Assembly: GCA_963971285.1 (NCBI GenBank)
Contig: OZ020259.1
Location: 7,812,001-7,876,000, forward strand
DNA: 64,000 nucleotides
Direction of reading: 5' to 3'
Source: Astropecten irregularis
Lineage: Eukaryota > Echinodermata > Asteroidea > Paxillosida > Astropectinidae
Shown: one piece after another, positions 33,546 through 45,421 of the stretch
Numbering within the stretch: position 1 is the stretch's first letter
Layout: each line of letters begins with the position of its first letter
Translations under genes and position numbers: made by a program
The notes under the pieces: generated by a model
What the model was told of the DNA's origin: nothing
What the model saw: the letters and a program-made list of their open reading frames with translations, nothing else
Database searches by the model: none

Positions 33546-35166
33546 ATTTCCTTATTATGTTTGACTGTCGTTATTCGTGTCAGAATGGATATCACACCAA
33601 CTGTTTATGTGTGTTTGGTAACAACACAGTATATCAAAATGTTATATTACTGGGATTTCTGAGTCACATGCCAATGTTCTCACCACAATCATCGTGTTAA
33701 CCAGTTAAGCAGAGTAGATCACTAAACGAGGAGGAATTGCGAGGAATTGTATACGATTACTGTCCCTAAAGACTGCCGAACAAGAAAGCCAAGTCCTTAC
33801 GCAAAGGTATATAACTGTATACCTAGTCACAACCTTTTTATAGCCTGTCGTCATAGTTTTGTTTCTCAAACCCATTCGAAACAGTCAGGATATGTAAAAA
33901 AGTGCGACCTTTTTGAAGTTTTCGAGTAACGAAATTTGTTTTTTTATGAAACACGTGTGAATAATATGGGTGCGCTTGTCTGATTGGCCAAGAAGCGGAA
34001 CGATCCCATTGCTTTAACAATCATGCCCTAGTAAGGGAGCGTCTTCAAGACTGGTACCCTACTTTGTGTGCCATTGTATAGTATACGTAAAGCGTCGTAG
34101 GCCTATAAGATATTCAATGTATCATTGCATAACGGGCATATGCACCACCATCATTTACGATTCGCACTTTAAATAACAATTCAACAATTCGGTACACACA
34201 ATTCATCTACATTTGTGACGCCATAATATTTGACGAAGTCGACAATTTGTTTTTTGCTTTTTGCAAAACTTTGACATTAAACAAAAACCCACCAGCGAAA
34301 CCTGCAGAAATGAAGTTGATACTGATCGAGAGGAAAACTCGTTAAGATTTTTCAAATCGATCAATCTTGTCCCTAAATATCTCGTAACAGTCAGGATAAG
34401 CAACAGATTACAGCCACTCCAAAACAGTCTTAAAAGTATACCTCAATTTAAATGTAAAAAAAAATAAGGTTCTGTACATAAATAGCTGTAAAAAATACAT
34501 ATTTTTTGACGCAGTAAACGTTGTGCTTCATATCCGACTCCATGTTGGCCAAACGCTGCCATTTTAAATGAGTTTCCCGCTCATTTGTAGGCCTCTCCTG
34601 AACTCTCGTGAAGGTTCGCGAACTATCGAAAGGCTCGAGAGCGTCTGCACGCTGAAAATAAACTTCGCTGCGTGCCTCATTACCGCAAACGCTGCGCATT
34701 GACTGACGTAGCATATTTATACCAGTGAATGCGTGCATTACTACAAGATCAGGCAACGTGTAAATTGAATCATATGCATCAACACCCAGATTGCTCAAGG
34801 TTGCTGAATGGCAAAATGGAGATTGGCAGAATCTTATTGTTCCTTGACCCAAATTAATTAGTGTTTGCGAATGCGGTACCTGGATTTTTGTTCAGGGATC
34901 CAATCACGTACTTAATGATGTGAAACTGTGGCCTTTTGTTGAGTTATTTGGGCTGGCGCAGAGTCCAATTCCCTCACTCTCTCACTCTGTCGGCTGATTA
35001 TTGGATGCAATACTCACCCTTCACACTTCGCTGATACAATAGACAGGACTTGCATGAGATTCGGGCATTTTGCAGAGTCCCAGATTCCGTCAACAATTCG
35101 CATACAAATACATGTACATAGATATACAAGTACATAGGCCTATGCTATACGCAGTTAATCACCAAA
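33546..35166. other. Intergenic, including the presumed promoter of the 35.2 kb CTLD gene
   Basis: No gene was recognised. The segment CTGTCGGCTGATTATTGGA (34988) resembles CTGTCTCGGCTGATCATTCC at 17043, about 270 bp before the split lectin, so the two genes may share a promoter-proximal element. Confidence 0.45.
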
Positions 35167-35904
35167 ATGATCGACGTGAAATTCTTGGTGCGTTTCACCT
35201 CAGCTGTGAGCTTGTTTCTGTCAGGGATCTGCCCAACTGCAATGTGTGTGAAGACTGGATGGACCCAGTGGGGTAACTCTCTTTACAAGATGCAACCTTG
35301 TGGTACAGACAAACTAACGTACGCCGATGCCGTTGAGTGTTGTAAGAAACACTGTGCTTACCTGGCCGTGCCTTCTTCTCAGTCGGAGAACGATTTCATG
35401 TTTGCATTGCATCACGCATCAAATCCAGACGCTGGGGTGTGGATTGGCTGCACTGGGGGTGGAAACGGCGTGTGGAGTTGCATCGAAGGAGAAGACCGAG
35501 TCGATACCCAGTATAGAAACTGGTCACCGTCGACTGATTGGACATCGGGAATGTGTGCAGTCATTGCCAGAGAAGTCTCTGCAGATGAAAATGGACAATG
35601 GAATTCACCACCGTCTTGCGATCGTTTTAGGTACAACATGTGCGAGAAATTAGTTTCCCGCCCTGACGTATGCACCGGAGCTGCAGCCGATCAGCAGTGC
35701 CTATCTGCCAAGCTCATCGAAGCACTGGAATCCAAGCATCTCTCTAAAGTGGCGATGCAAGGACAGTCCGTGTACAGCATCACTCAAGATTCACAAGTTC
35801 AGAAAGGAAACTACGAAATGACTGTCAAATCTTCAGACGTCAGAGAGGGTGGAATGAAGGTTGTGTCCCATGATATCACCGTCGACTTCTGCTCAGGGGA
35901 CTAG
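35167..35904 (+). CDS. Secreted CTLD protein without a QPD/EPN motif, C-terminal extension
   Basis: A single-exon 245-residue protein. Residues 1 to about 26 are a hydrophobic signal peptide. The CTLD spans about 27-161, with C27, W32..WG, C45, C58-C59, C63, AVPSSQSENDF at 67-77, WIGC at 92-95, C105, C130, QWN at 144-146, C151 and C159. The sugar-binding position, after YRNW at 116-119, reads SPSTDW instead of QPD or EPN, and WND has become WNS, so classical calcium-dependent sugar binding is probably lost. Residues 162-245 form a cysteine-poor extension ending HDITVDFCSGD, not recognised as a known domain. The extra cysteines C58, C59 and C63 suggest an added disulfide. It may be a CTLD regulator or venom-like or immune factor, but no specific function can be assigned. 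Confidence 0.85.
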   Translation: MIDVKFLVRFTSAVSLFLSGICPTAMCVKTGWTQWGNSLYKMQPCGTDKLTYADAVECCKKHCAYLAVPSSQSENDFMFALHHASNPDAGVWIGCTGGGNGVWSCIEGEDRVDTQYRNWSPSTDWTSGMCAVIAREVSADENGQWNSPPSCDRFRYNMCEKLVSRPDVCTGAAADQQCLSAKLIEALESKHLSKVAMQGQSVYSITQDSQVQKGNYEMTVKSSDVREGGMKVVSHDITVDFCSGD

Positions 35905-36639
35905 GTTTAACATTGATGTTTCCCTGGGACAAAAAATCGGAACACCTTATTTTAGTTGATGTGATGAGATGCACATAACTGGCTATCACACTCACTAAAT
36001 CAACTATCTTTCAACTAAATCATGTGAAACGACGTCACAGAAGGATGACTAATGATTAGGGAGAGCTATTTTGTCAATATTAGCAGGTGCAGAATCGAAT
36101 TTCAGTTGATACAACATTAAAATTGAAGCTGCCTTGTACAGGCACTAAAAGACCATTGTAAATATAAAATACGGTAGGTACATTCATGTGCATTTGACCT
36201 TATTTCTGTTCAGATTGTATCGCCAAAGAATAATGATCACCGTATTGGTATACTTTGATTCACTTCAGAGGGTTTGGGCATCAAAATTATGAGCGAAAAA
36301 TAATTTACATCACTGATACTATTTACGATGAGGTCAGTAACTTGATTTGAAACTTGTCCTGTATAGCAAAAGAAAAAATTATTGAACACCCTGTATCTGT
36401 GTTTGTTTTGGATATCGTAAACAGTTTAAACATCAACATTTTCTACATTTTAAATAACTGATCAGAATATATCGTGTTTATAGCAATTACCACCAATACG
36501 CAGCCAATAATATAAGAATGGAAATAAATAGATCAAAAACATATTCAATGAAGGAAAATGTTCAATATCTGTAAGCATCAGTAGATAAATAAGGAACGTA
36601 TATAAATATCTTTTATAACTGCACTTGCGTGTTAAATTA
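35905..36639. other. 3' flank of the CTLD gene, nothing recognised
   Basis: AT-rich untranslated and intergenic sequence. No separate gene or dated insertion is visible. Confidence 0.4.
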
Positions 36640-38290
36640 TAATCCGACTTAATTGTGTATTTTGAAAGAATTTAATTGTGAATGACCTTTGTATATAGTC
36701 TGGTTTGCATCAGACGTTTATAATTTACAACCAGAGCCAAAATAGCTGTTTTGTTGTGGTAGCATTTGGAATTACGAGTATAGGCCTTACATCCAAATCG
36801 TTCGTTGGTTGAACGTAGAAAAAAAAAACAACCAAATGAAACAAAGACAAATCAAATCTTAATCAAATTCTGCTTACTTAATAAAAAAAAAGCGCAAATC
36901 ATGAAAACAAAAACGCAACACTGGGTCGGGACCCAGTATGTTAACATTAAACTGTCTATCACTTCAAGATTCAAATATGTTATACAACCATGTCTTGGCT
37001 ATCACCATGTATAATTTAGGCAAAAGCGGGCTGAAATTTGCGAAAATAAGACCAATTGAAAGAGTACTCCTTAAAAATAAATTTGCAAGGATAACACGCA
37101 GAGTGGTCAATGCACACATAATGTGTATCAAAGAAAGATGATCATCGGATTTTGAGGTTAGGTAATTCAGTCTTAGATTTTTTTCACTCAATTGTAGTCC
37201 AATTTTACTCAAATTCAACATGGTGATAGCCAAGATATAGTTTTATCACATATTTGAATCTTGAAGTGATAAACAGTTTAATTTTTATATAAGAGTTCTC
37301 GACACAAGTGTTGCGTTTTGTTTTTGTTTTTGGGGGGACACCCTGTATATAGTCATTAATATACGTTCTATCTCATTTTAATCGAATTGTAATGTGAATT
37401 TCAAGCTACTTTCATTGTAAATAACATTTTTTATCTGTAGATTGCCCTTTATGAAGCAGACACTATTAATTTACAGCTCGGGCCAAATTTCATTGAGCTG
37501 CTAAACGTTAAGCGATTCTTTTTTGCTTACTGTAGCAAAAATACTTTGTTCAATACTTTTCACAAGTTTGCTGGCCACTGCCAGTTGTTCTGTCATTACA
37601 TGTATGTAATCATTTGGCGTAGAAGGAATAAGTGTATATTTTTGCTGTGCTGAATATTAAGCAGCCTCATGAAATGTGAAAATTGAGGAAGAGCAAAATC
37701 TCATCACAAAGCTCTGTCCAAATCTTCACCTATGGGCAGGATAATTGCCCAAAAAATAATAATAATCAAAATAAAATTATGGTTCAAAATTTGAAAGAAA
37801 ACAAGGAAATAGAAAAAAATACGATCTGAATTCTTGCAGCATTAAGTAATTCTGGGCAAATTGAGTCACAGTCATATCGTCGACTGCTTTCATTTAGCTT
37901 CGGTAAAAAAGTAAAAAGATTCGATCAGCAGAAATAATTTTCATGATATCCAGTACGTGCAAAATACAACGACTAATAGTGAATAAAATGATTGTGTATT
38001 TGTTCAATAAAATCATTAAAATGTATCACCCATTGTCATTTCTGTAATAATTATGTAATATTTACCTGTACGTGCAAAATTGCAATGATTAATAAAAGTG
38101 AAAGTTTATTAGTTCGGTCAAATAATTTACATGTTTCATGCAGTGTCATTTCAGTGATTTGCCAGAATTAAGTATTGGGCTTCACGGTGGATCGGTGTGT
38201 TGCCAATATCAGTAGCATTTTTGACTGGCAAATAGGCGTCACGCATTGACTGCGCGGCAAATATCAAAAGCAACATGCGCGCTGAGATGT
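36640..38290 (+). repeat. Lectin cassette C flank, direct copy of part of cassette B
   Basis: It shares GGTTTGCATCAGACGTTTAT (36702), CTCGGGCCAAATTTCATTGA (37486) and TTTACCTGTACGTGCAAAAT (38063) with 19.59-22.56 kb. At 36715-36735 it preserves the uninterrupted site into which the T1 MITE inserted in cassette B. The inverted-repeat element at 36905-37325 is an extra insertion here. Confidence 0.7.
36905..37325. repeat. About 420-bp near-palindrome with arms over 100 nt
   Basis: The left arm from AAAACGCAACACTGGGTC through ATCACTTCAAGATTCAAATA and TCTTGGCTATCACCATG pairs with the inverted series at 37215-37325. The arms continue, more weakly, almost to the centre at about 37130. It has the form of a foldback DNA transposon; the target duplication is not clear. 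Confidence 0.8.
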
Positions 38291-39235
38291 CGTCCCATGA
38301 GCTGAGATAATTTCACCACCTGACTGACGAAGCATTAACCATTTGTAGTCATCTTTCTTCAATAAAAAAATAGTAAGAAGTTTTTTTTTCAGATTTGCCT
38401 GAAAGGTGATAAAGCCAGAAGTAGGCTTACTAAACATAATACATGCATTAACACCAGAGCATGTCCCTTAGCCCATTCTTAGGGTGCATTCGTTTAGCTC
38501 ACAAGGGTCAGCCATTACTGGGAATGGTCGTGTTTTACAAAACAAGCGAGAGAATGGGGACGATGTTGACTGGTGTCGACACGGGGAAGCTAAACGAATG
38601 CACCCTATATTTATCCAAATGACTGTTGGGGTTGACATGGAAACAAACCAGCCCTCATACGAGATGGTCCATCGGTCGATGGGCGGTGACGCAGAAATAA
38701 GACCAAACCGCTGTATTTGATATTCCTTATCAAAGTTTTACATGATCTATCGTATTATTGGTTTTCTGTCATTTAGCCCTGAAAAAGATTATGCTTGTTG
38801 TATGACAACACCCGGCCGCAATAACTCCAAGGAACTCGTTAATATATCACTACAATGGGTATGATATAATTACATACAGGCCTTATTTGTCATTTATACA
38901 TAACACACTGTCACTTGCAAACCCTGCCTTCATCCCAAGAACCATTAAGTACAGTTGAAATGTATGGACATGTATATCTCCGTGTATAAACTCTTTGCTT
39001 TATGGGCCACTCCGAAATTAAATTATATGAAATGTTCATATTGTCATTACATTTTTTTTCTGAAACCTAAAACAGAGTTCATCAACAGACTGCATATTCC
39101 TGACCAGTGAGGGCGCCAGATAATGCACACAGATTAAAAACACACAAATCCGTCAAGGATTATGCCTTTTCGAAATCGGTCTAGTGATTGTGATGACGGT
39201 GCCATAATTATGTGAGATCCAGTGACGTCAGCGAG
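38291..39235. other. Intergenic with one small MITE and a shared repeat
   Basis: Apart from the MITE at 38481-38607 and the 39184-39233 segment shared with 23.6 kb, nothing was recognised. Confidence 0.45.
38481..38607. mobile_element. GTGCATTCGTTTAGCT MITE, copy 2
   Basis: The ends are AGGGTGCATTCGTTTAGCTC and its complement without the last base. It matches 28966-29094 throughout. No reliable target duplication can be read. Confidence 0.85.
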
Positions 39236-41636
39236 TTCTTGTCAACAATTATTGATAGCATTAACAACATTGAGGTAGTCTGGCAAACCTGGTCTAGTAT
39301 GTTTATGGATATTGTAAATAAGCATCTTCCACTCTGTAAGAAGAAAATTAAGCATAATGCCTGTCCATGGATTACAGATGACATTGTTAAACTGATGAAA
39401 GAACGTGACCAGATCCATAAAACTGCCGTCAAGTATAATCGTCAAGAATAATGGAATGGTTACAGGTGCCTACGCAATAAGGTAACTCACATGATGCAGA
39501 AGCAAAAGTCTAACTATTACTGTGGCCTGATCCGTGACAACGCTGGTAACAGCAGATAAATTTGGAGTGTTCTTAAAGAAATAACTCCTAAGCAAAGCCG
39601 TATCCTCCCTACTTCTGTTGAGATTAATGGATCAGACTGCAGTGATGCAGCTCAAATTGCTGATGCTTTCAATGAGTATTTTATAAATTGTGCCAAGACA
39701 GTTACAGTTAATTTGCCTGTCATTGCACCAAGTATGCGTTCTGAGAATGTTGTTGATGGAGAAAATTGTACACCTATATTTAATTTGATGCCTGTTTCAG
39801 CGGTATTTGTTGAGAAAACTATCACCAGTATGAATGTTAATAAGTCGACTGGGGATGATCAAATCAGTTGTCGGTTATTGAAACTTGCTTTGCCTGCCAT
39901 TTGCCAGTCATTAACCAAGATAGTTAATTTATGTTTAGTACATGCATGTGTTCCTGGAGGTCTAAAGAGTGCTAAGGTTATACCACTCTTCAAGTCCGGC
40001 GAAACATCTGATGTCGGGAACTATCGTCCTATCTCGATCTTGCCAATTGTTAGCAAAATTTTAGAACGGGCGGTTTATGACCAATTGTTTCAGTTTATTA
40101 ATGATAATGGACTTTTGCATCCTAATCAATCAGGATTTCGACCAAGACACTCCACAACAACTATTCTTTCTAAATTGGTCACTCAGTTGCCTTTGTAGAC
40201 CTCCGTCACCTCCGGAAAGCATTCGATACTGTCAATCATGATATTCTTCTGGCTAAATTAAGAACTCTTGGTTGCTCAGCAAGTTCGTTGACCTGGTTTT
40301 CAAATTACCTATCTGGTCGTACTCAAAGAGTATATTTGAACAAAACACTTTCTAAACCAAGATCCATTGTCAGTGGTGTGCCACAAGGTTCCATTTTAGG
40401 GCCACTTTTATTCTCCATCTATGTTAATTCTATGCCTTTATCAGTTACTGATGCTATTGTGGACATGTATGCTGATGGTACAACTGTCACAGTTAAAGGC
40501 AAAACGCATGGGGAAGTTGAAAGAAAGTTAACACTTGCTTTAACTAAAATGTCTACTTGGCTGAGTGATAATCGACTTGTTCTGAACTACGATGAAACCA
40601 ATGTGATGCTCATAGGATCCAGAGCAAAACTTAATAAGATTACTGAGTTTGAAGTAAAGGTCAATGATGTTGCTCTTAAGCGAGTTAATAGAGCTAAATG
40701 TCTTGGAGTAATTATCGATGACGAACTGAAATGGAATGATCAGGTTGACCAAGTGGTGAGCACTGTACAAGCCAAATTGGGTATGCTACGGCGAGTCAAA
40801 CCATTTATTCCTTTAAATTCCATTAAGATGCTTTATGATGCATTTGTCTTGCCCCACTTTGACTACTGTTCACAGATCTGGTCTGAACGATTTCAAATGC
40901 CCACCGATAAACTGTGTAAGCTTCAAAAACGTGCAGCCAGAATAATGCTAGGTAAAGGTTATGACACTCCTTCTAGTGAATTATTTACTACACTAGCTTG
41001 GATGCCGTTACCAAAGCAATTCTTTTACCTGCGAGCAGTACTCATGTACAAGTGTCTTCACAATCTTGCCCCTTCCTACCTAACTGAAAATATTACTAAA
41101 GTATCTGATATGCATCATTATTCTACTAGACAGACCACTGGAGATAGACTTGTTGTCCCTCAGTTCAAAACTGATTGCTTAAAACACTGTCCACTTGTTG
41201 CTGGGGTCATGGTATGGAACAATTTAAATGTTAAGATTAGATCAGCCCCCTCCATTGCCTCATTTAAATCCTTGGTTAAGTATGATATTTTAAATTCTTA
41301 ATTGTTTTTTCTTTTAAATTTAAACTCCGCTCATTTAAGTTTTACTGTAATTATTAACACTTTCTACTTTTGTTTTCTCTGGAGTTTTTTACATTTTATT
41401 TTATTATTTTGTTTTTTAAATCATTCTTTTTATGTAAAGCAATTTTATTAGTAATTCATATTTTAATGTTAATTTTAACTTGAACGTATTATTTTTAGGG
41501 ATTGTGTTCTTTTTATAGTTTTAATGTTATTTTATTGTTTGATATATTGTTTGTATCTCAGAGCCCTGTGGGAGACCACATTATATGTGAACAGGTTACC
41601 CTGATAAAAGATAAGAAATAAATAAATAAATAAAAT
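39236..41636 (+). mobile_element. 5'-truncated LINE (CR1/L2-group), dead
   Basis: The element begins within the linker between endonuclease and reverse transcriptase (PWITDDIVKLMKERDQI). Two stops follow before 39580. The reverse transcriptase is in two frames. The first (39713-40198) has STGDDQISCRLL, GNYRPISILPIVSKILERAV and QSGFRPRHST. The second (40288-41301) has SGVPQGSILGPLLFSIYVNS. Between them, near 40185-40215, FVDL..RKAFDTVNHDIL is reached only after a frame break and an apparent loss of about 20 codons. The catalytic YADD is YADG (40468-40479), so polymerase activity would be lost even if the frame were intact. The 3' untranslated region ends in an AAAT microsatellite tail at 41615-41634, typical of L2/CR1 relatives. 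Confidence 0.9.
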
Positions 41637-41847
41637 GAAATCCCCACCGACATTAATGTCGTTAAATCCCGCTTTGTATCAGCAGAGGGCGACATACACA
41701 CTTCTCAGAGAGCGGGAATGTTTGTTTTCTACATTCCAGCAAGGCGCATTAGACTTGTTTCCAGTCCCCTCTTCATGTTCGTCCTAAGTTAACAAAACGC
41801 ACGTGACCAGTTGGATTCCCCATCCCAATTCATCATGCTTTAGGTTA

Positions 41848-41895
41848 GAAGGGCCTGACGCGTTTCGATCCTAGCAGGATCTTTCTAAAAGGCTA
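41848..41895 (-). other. Degenerate hammerhead-like hairpin motif, copy 2
   Basis: The minus strand reads AAAGATCCTGCTAGGATCGA followed by AACGCGTCAGGCCC. The hairpin GATCC-TGCTA-GGATC followed by GAAAC fits hammerhead stem II plus the 3' core half. The 5' core (CUGANGA) position reads TTAGAAA. Copy 1 is at 30076-30125. Confidence 0.35.
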
Positions 41896-41989
41896 TATGA
41901 CGAACTACAAAAACAAGCAAGTGAACTAAGCATACATAAACGGATCAGAGGATATGGACAAAGGAAAGGGGTGGTATGCGAGTCAGGGT

Positions 41990-42127
41990 CACTGATCTAT
42001 ACAAACTGGATAGGTCGCGTTGCTCTGCAGGTAAAGCATCCGTGCAGCCATTTTGGGATATTCAATACATTGGCAGGCGCGGCAGCCGTCGTATACCAGC
42101 GACATATCCAGTTTGTATAGATCAGTG
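41990..42127. mobile_element. 138-bp MITE with 8-bp duplication (hAT-like), copy 2
   Basis: The same termini as 21069-21316 (CACTGATCTATACAAACTGG and its complement) and the same inner CCATTTTGGGATATTCAATA segment (complement at 21238-21259). The flanks GTCAGGGT at 41982-41989 and 42128-42135 are identical. It is about 110 bp shorter than copy 1, an internal deletion derivative. Confidence 0.93.
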
Positions 42128-42577
42128 GTCAGGGTAGTAGTCCGTGGGCCGAGGCCTTTTTTTCGCTCATCACGCCGTCTTGTCTTCGGAATCTTTTCTA
42201 ATATATCGCACTCGATAGAAAAAAAATAGCAAATGCATAAAATGCTTGTTCCCACGCTGGGAAATTGCTCCCAACTTCAAAAAGAATGTTTAAAGACCGA
42301 AATAAAATTGAAAATGATAGCAGTGAGAGAGACTAGGAAAATACCCAATAGGAAGCATTGTTTGAGCCGTTGCGGCAGAAGCAACCAATCAAGCTCTACG
42401 TTACATGAATGCGGAAGTAAACAACATGATGTCGTCTGCTACGAGTCGATGTCAGACACCGACGTTGAAAATTCCCTAGAAAGACATAATTTAGTACTTA
42501 ATGCATTTTCAAACTGATGGAAGCTTAAGTATAACAGGGTTTACTGACATCTGGAAGACCATTCTCGACAGGCCAGT

Positions 42578-44400
42578 ATGTCCAGATCACCCATTATCGC
42601 AATTTCCAAGGCCAGTTCATCACTGAACATTGCACCGCGCCGTCGAGAAAGGGATCGGACGTGCGTATCATATGGCATGTTACATGTACAATGTAGGCCT
42701 AGCCCTAGTCCTACGCGGAGTGAGCCTACCGACGCGACCGTGCTGATTCCAGCAACATCGCCGAGGCCGAGTGAGTAAAACCGTATTCAGATGATCATCA
42801 TATTGGCATTAGTGTAGTTTACGCCACCCATATTATTTTCAGTATTTATTTGGGTAAGAAACTGTTTTGTTTTCACTGAAATATTGCCGAAATAAGTTCA
42901 TTTTAGGGTTTCAGGACCATGAATCAATTTGCTTTAAGTAACGAATCTCATTTTGGAACAGAAGCAGGTAAATAAATACTGAAAATAATATGGGTGGCAT
43001 AAACTACACTAACCCCATGACATTGGTGTACATGGTAAAAGTTCTTCCTAAATTCTCCACCAGGGAGATTAATTGATTTCATTTGATTTATATATTTATT
43101 AATTTTTGATTTTTTTTCTTGGCGGGGTTGCATTTTTAAATGTTGTGGCTCCAGGCAGGGGTAAATTTCAGTCACTATAAAACTCATCGTAGTTTACTAT
43201 CATTCGTGGGGCTTATGTTATGAGGCAATAACCCTATGTAGGATTTCTAGAATACGATCATGGGTTATCCTTCGTACCTCGAGTTACGGTCGATAGGTTT
43301 CTTGAAATCGACCCCTGGCTTAGAGTCCTATTCTAGTCTTTGAAATTGAAGTGGCTTAAATTAGAGTTCGACCTATGAGATAATGATCAGGAAATGATGT
43401 AGGAGTGTACATGCATCATTTCATGATCATTGGGAGTAGTGTACGACTGCTCGCAATGCATGCCTATACTGAAGATCTAGGTGCATTGTGCACTGTGGAT
43501 GAACATGTACATTAATTAAAGATGTGCATGTAGCTTTATTTATTACTCATTTAGGGAGGCATTACTAATTTAATTCATTGAAATTAATTTTTTAATTAAT
43601 TTTTTTCCCAATCTGTAGTGCTGGAGTGGGTCAGCCGGGAGCCTCGAGAGCTTCAGCAACAGTAGGCTGTGGATGTTAGTGAATGGCTACTGGATCTCCC
43701 AATCCCAAAGAATGCTGGTTATCATCGGTAAGATAATAATGGGCTCTAATTAGTACACACTCATGTCATGCAATTATTCAATTCTTTAATTAATTATGTA
43801 ATTGTCTGTGTGATTTATATATCCTTACTCATGTTGTATAGTGTCAGTAAATGTCCATGTGATTGAAAACGGATTGAATCTAGGGTTTGTAGTTACTGTA
43901 ATAGGAATAAAGCATGGCAGCATTTGGAACTACTGTATAGCACAAGTTGCACAACCAAGTGTTGACCTGCAAATTGAAAAGATGTATTACTTTAGCAAAT
44001 ACTGAAATACATGTACAAGTTCATGCATCTGATTACATTTTACTATGTTTGTGGAACAAAGGATTTTTTTTCTCTTGCTCCTTTCTTGTGTTTTAGAACC
44101 TGAAGCAGCCCAGGAGATACTTCCACCCCTGGAAAAACAAGGAGACTCTGCTCTGATACACAGAGGACTTCTGTGCCTGCTGCACAATCAGTGAATGTTC
44201 TGCCCAGAGAGTGTATACTCTGCAGGAAAGAAGGTGCAGAGCAACAAGAAAGAGAAGACCTGAACCTCTGGTCACAGCGTGCAGCACCATCAATGCACAA
44301 ATATTATCACAAGGATGATATCAATAACTTTTTACTTTGTACATGATAATTGATAGGCCTAAACCTTGAACTTTTCTGTTTATTTTGAATTTTTGTAAAG
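42578..44400 (+). other. Candidate three-exon transcript inside the TIR element
   Basis: The first segment starts at ATG 42578 and ends at 42770 before GTGAGT. The second is 43619-43727, between TTTCCCAATCTGTAG and GTAAGA. The third starts at 44097 after TCTTGTGTTTTAG. The first frame is 64 codons, proline/serine/arginine-rich, but in phase with exon 2 it meets a stop after 16 codons. Exon 3 has a separate frame with CILCRKEG and a histidine/tyrosine-rich end. Because the frames do not join cleanly, this may be a noncoding or decayed transcript. Confidence 0.25.
42809..43012. mobile_element. 204-bp MITE with 43-bp inverted ends
   Basis: TTAGTGTAGTTTACGCCACC at the left pairs with the right end, and pairing continues through CATATTATTTTCAGTATTTA. 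It sits in the first intron-like gap of the candidate transcript. No target duplication was recognised. Confidence 0.85.
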
Positions 44401-45421
44401 TCTCAGATTTGCAACTCTAGTATAGTCTTGATCGAAGTACTTCTGTAACAGTGTTATAGACCCAAACATTAATTTCTTGATGGTTATCTAAAAGTTGGCA
44501 CGCACAACAGCCTGTAATTTGTTTGTCCTACCATGTTAAAAGTCAATTCACTAACTAGTTTAAAGCATCCCACACTATTGTAAATGGGCATGTCATCAGA
44601 CAGCTGTAATAATTCATACCATGTTGTTCACCGTATGCACAGGATAAGAGTTGGCCTATATTGATGCATTTTGAAAATCATCAGAAACGCTGGAAACACA
44701 ACCTCGTATTCCAATTTATCAACATGTATTTGTGATAAATACTACTGTATAAAGAAAAAAGAAAACTGAAATATGTAATAATTATTTTATTTTAAAACTA
44801 AAAATAAAGTATTTATTTGACAGAAATCACATTGAAATTTGCAATAAATAAATCACTTAATGTACTGGAACAGCATGAGTTTTCATTTTAATTTTTATAT
44901 TTTAAAACATTACAATTATTGTGATTAAGAACTTATATGCCCATTGTAACAGGTGTGGTAACAACAATTAAGGTAGCAGCTTTGGCTGAAAAATATTTCC
45001 ATTTCCACCACGGCAAGTCCATAATTTTATACACCCTTTTTCCCGAAAAACATAATATAAACGCATATTATTTCTAATGCCGGCCGAAAATTACCCAGGT
45101 ATTTATTTGGATTCCCTGAAGTAATCAAAATAATATCACATGCTAGAACTGCCGCTTGTAACAACAATGTTATGTGCACAGAGTTGTACTTGATCTACCA
45201 ATAGAGGGCGCTGTTTCTTTTATGTTTTCTTTATACACGAATTTTGGTCGTTTTTAACCGCAAATTTCTCTTTATGGAGCAATTTGTGCAAGCGGGAACA
45301 ACTTGTTTGTTGATGAGTGTACCACAATCTACACCCCTGCCAAATTTTATGGAATTCCGTGATGCAGACCACGTATCTCAAAAACTAAAGCGTTTTCGGC
45401 TGCTCGGCCCACGGACTATAG

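Larger units (their letters stand above)
42138..45418 (+). mobile_element. 3.3-kb TIR element with candidate spliced transcript
   Basis: The left end TAGTCCGTGGGCCGAGG is the complement of CTCGGCCCACGGACTA at the right end. Just inside each end lies a second inverted similarity (TTGTTCCCACGCTGGGAAAT at 42247 against the complement of 45280-45308). TAG stands outside both ends, a possible 3-bp duplication. The interior holds three exon-like segments with good splice signals and a nested MITE. No transposase domain was recognised. Confidence 0.55.

Noticed and set aside
34448-34852. 134-codon minus-strand frame
   Set aside because: No domain, no signal peptide and no paralogue recognised; compatible with chance in this length of sequence.
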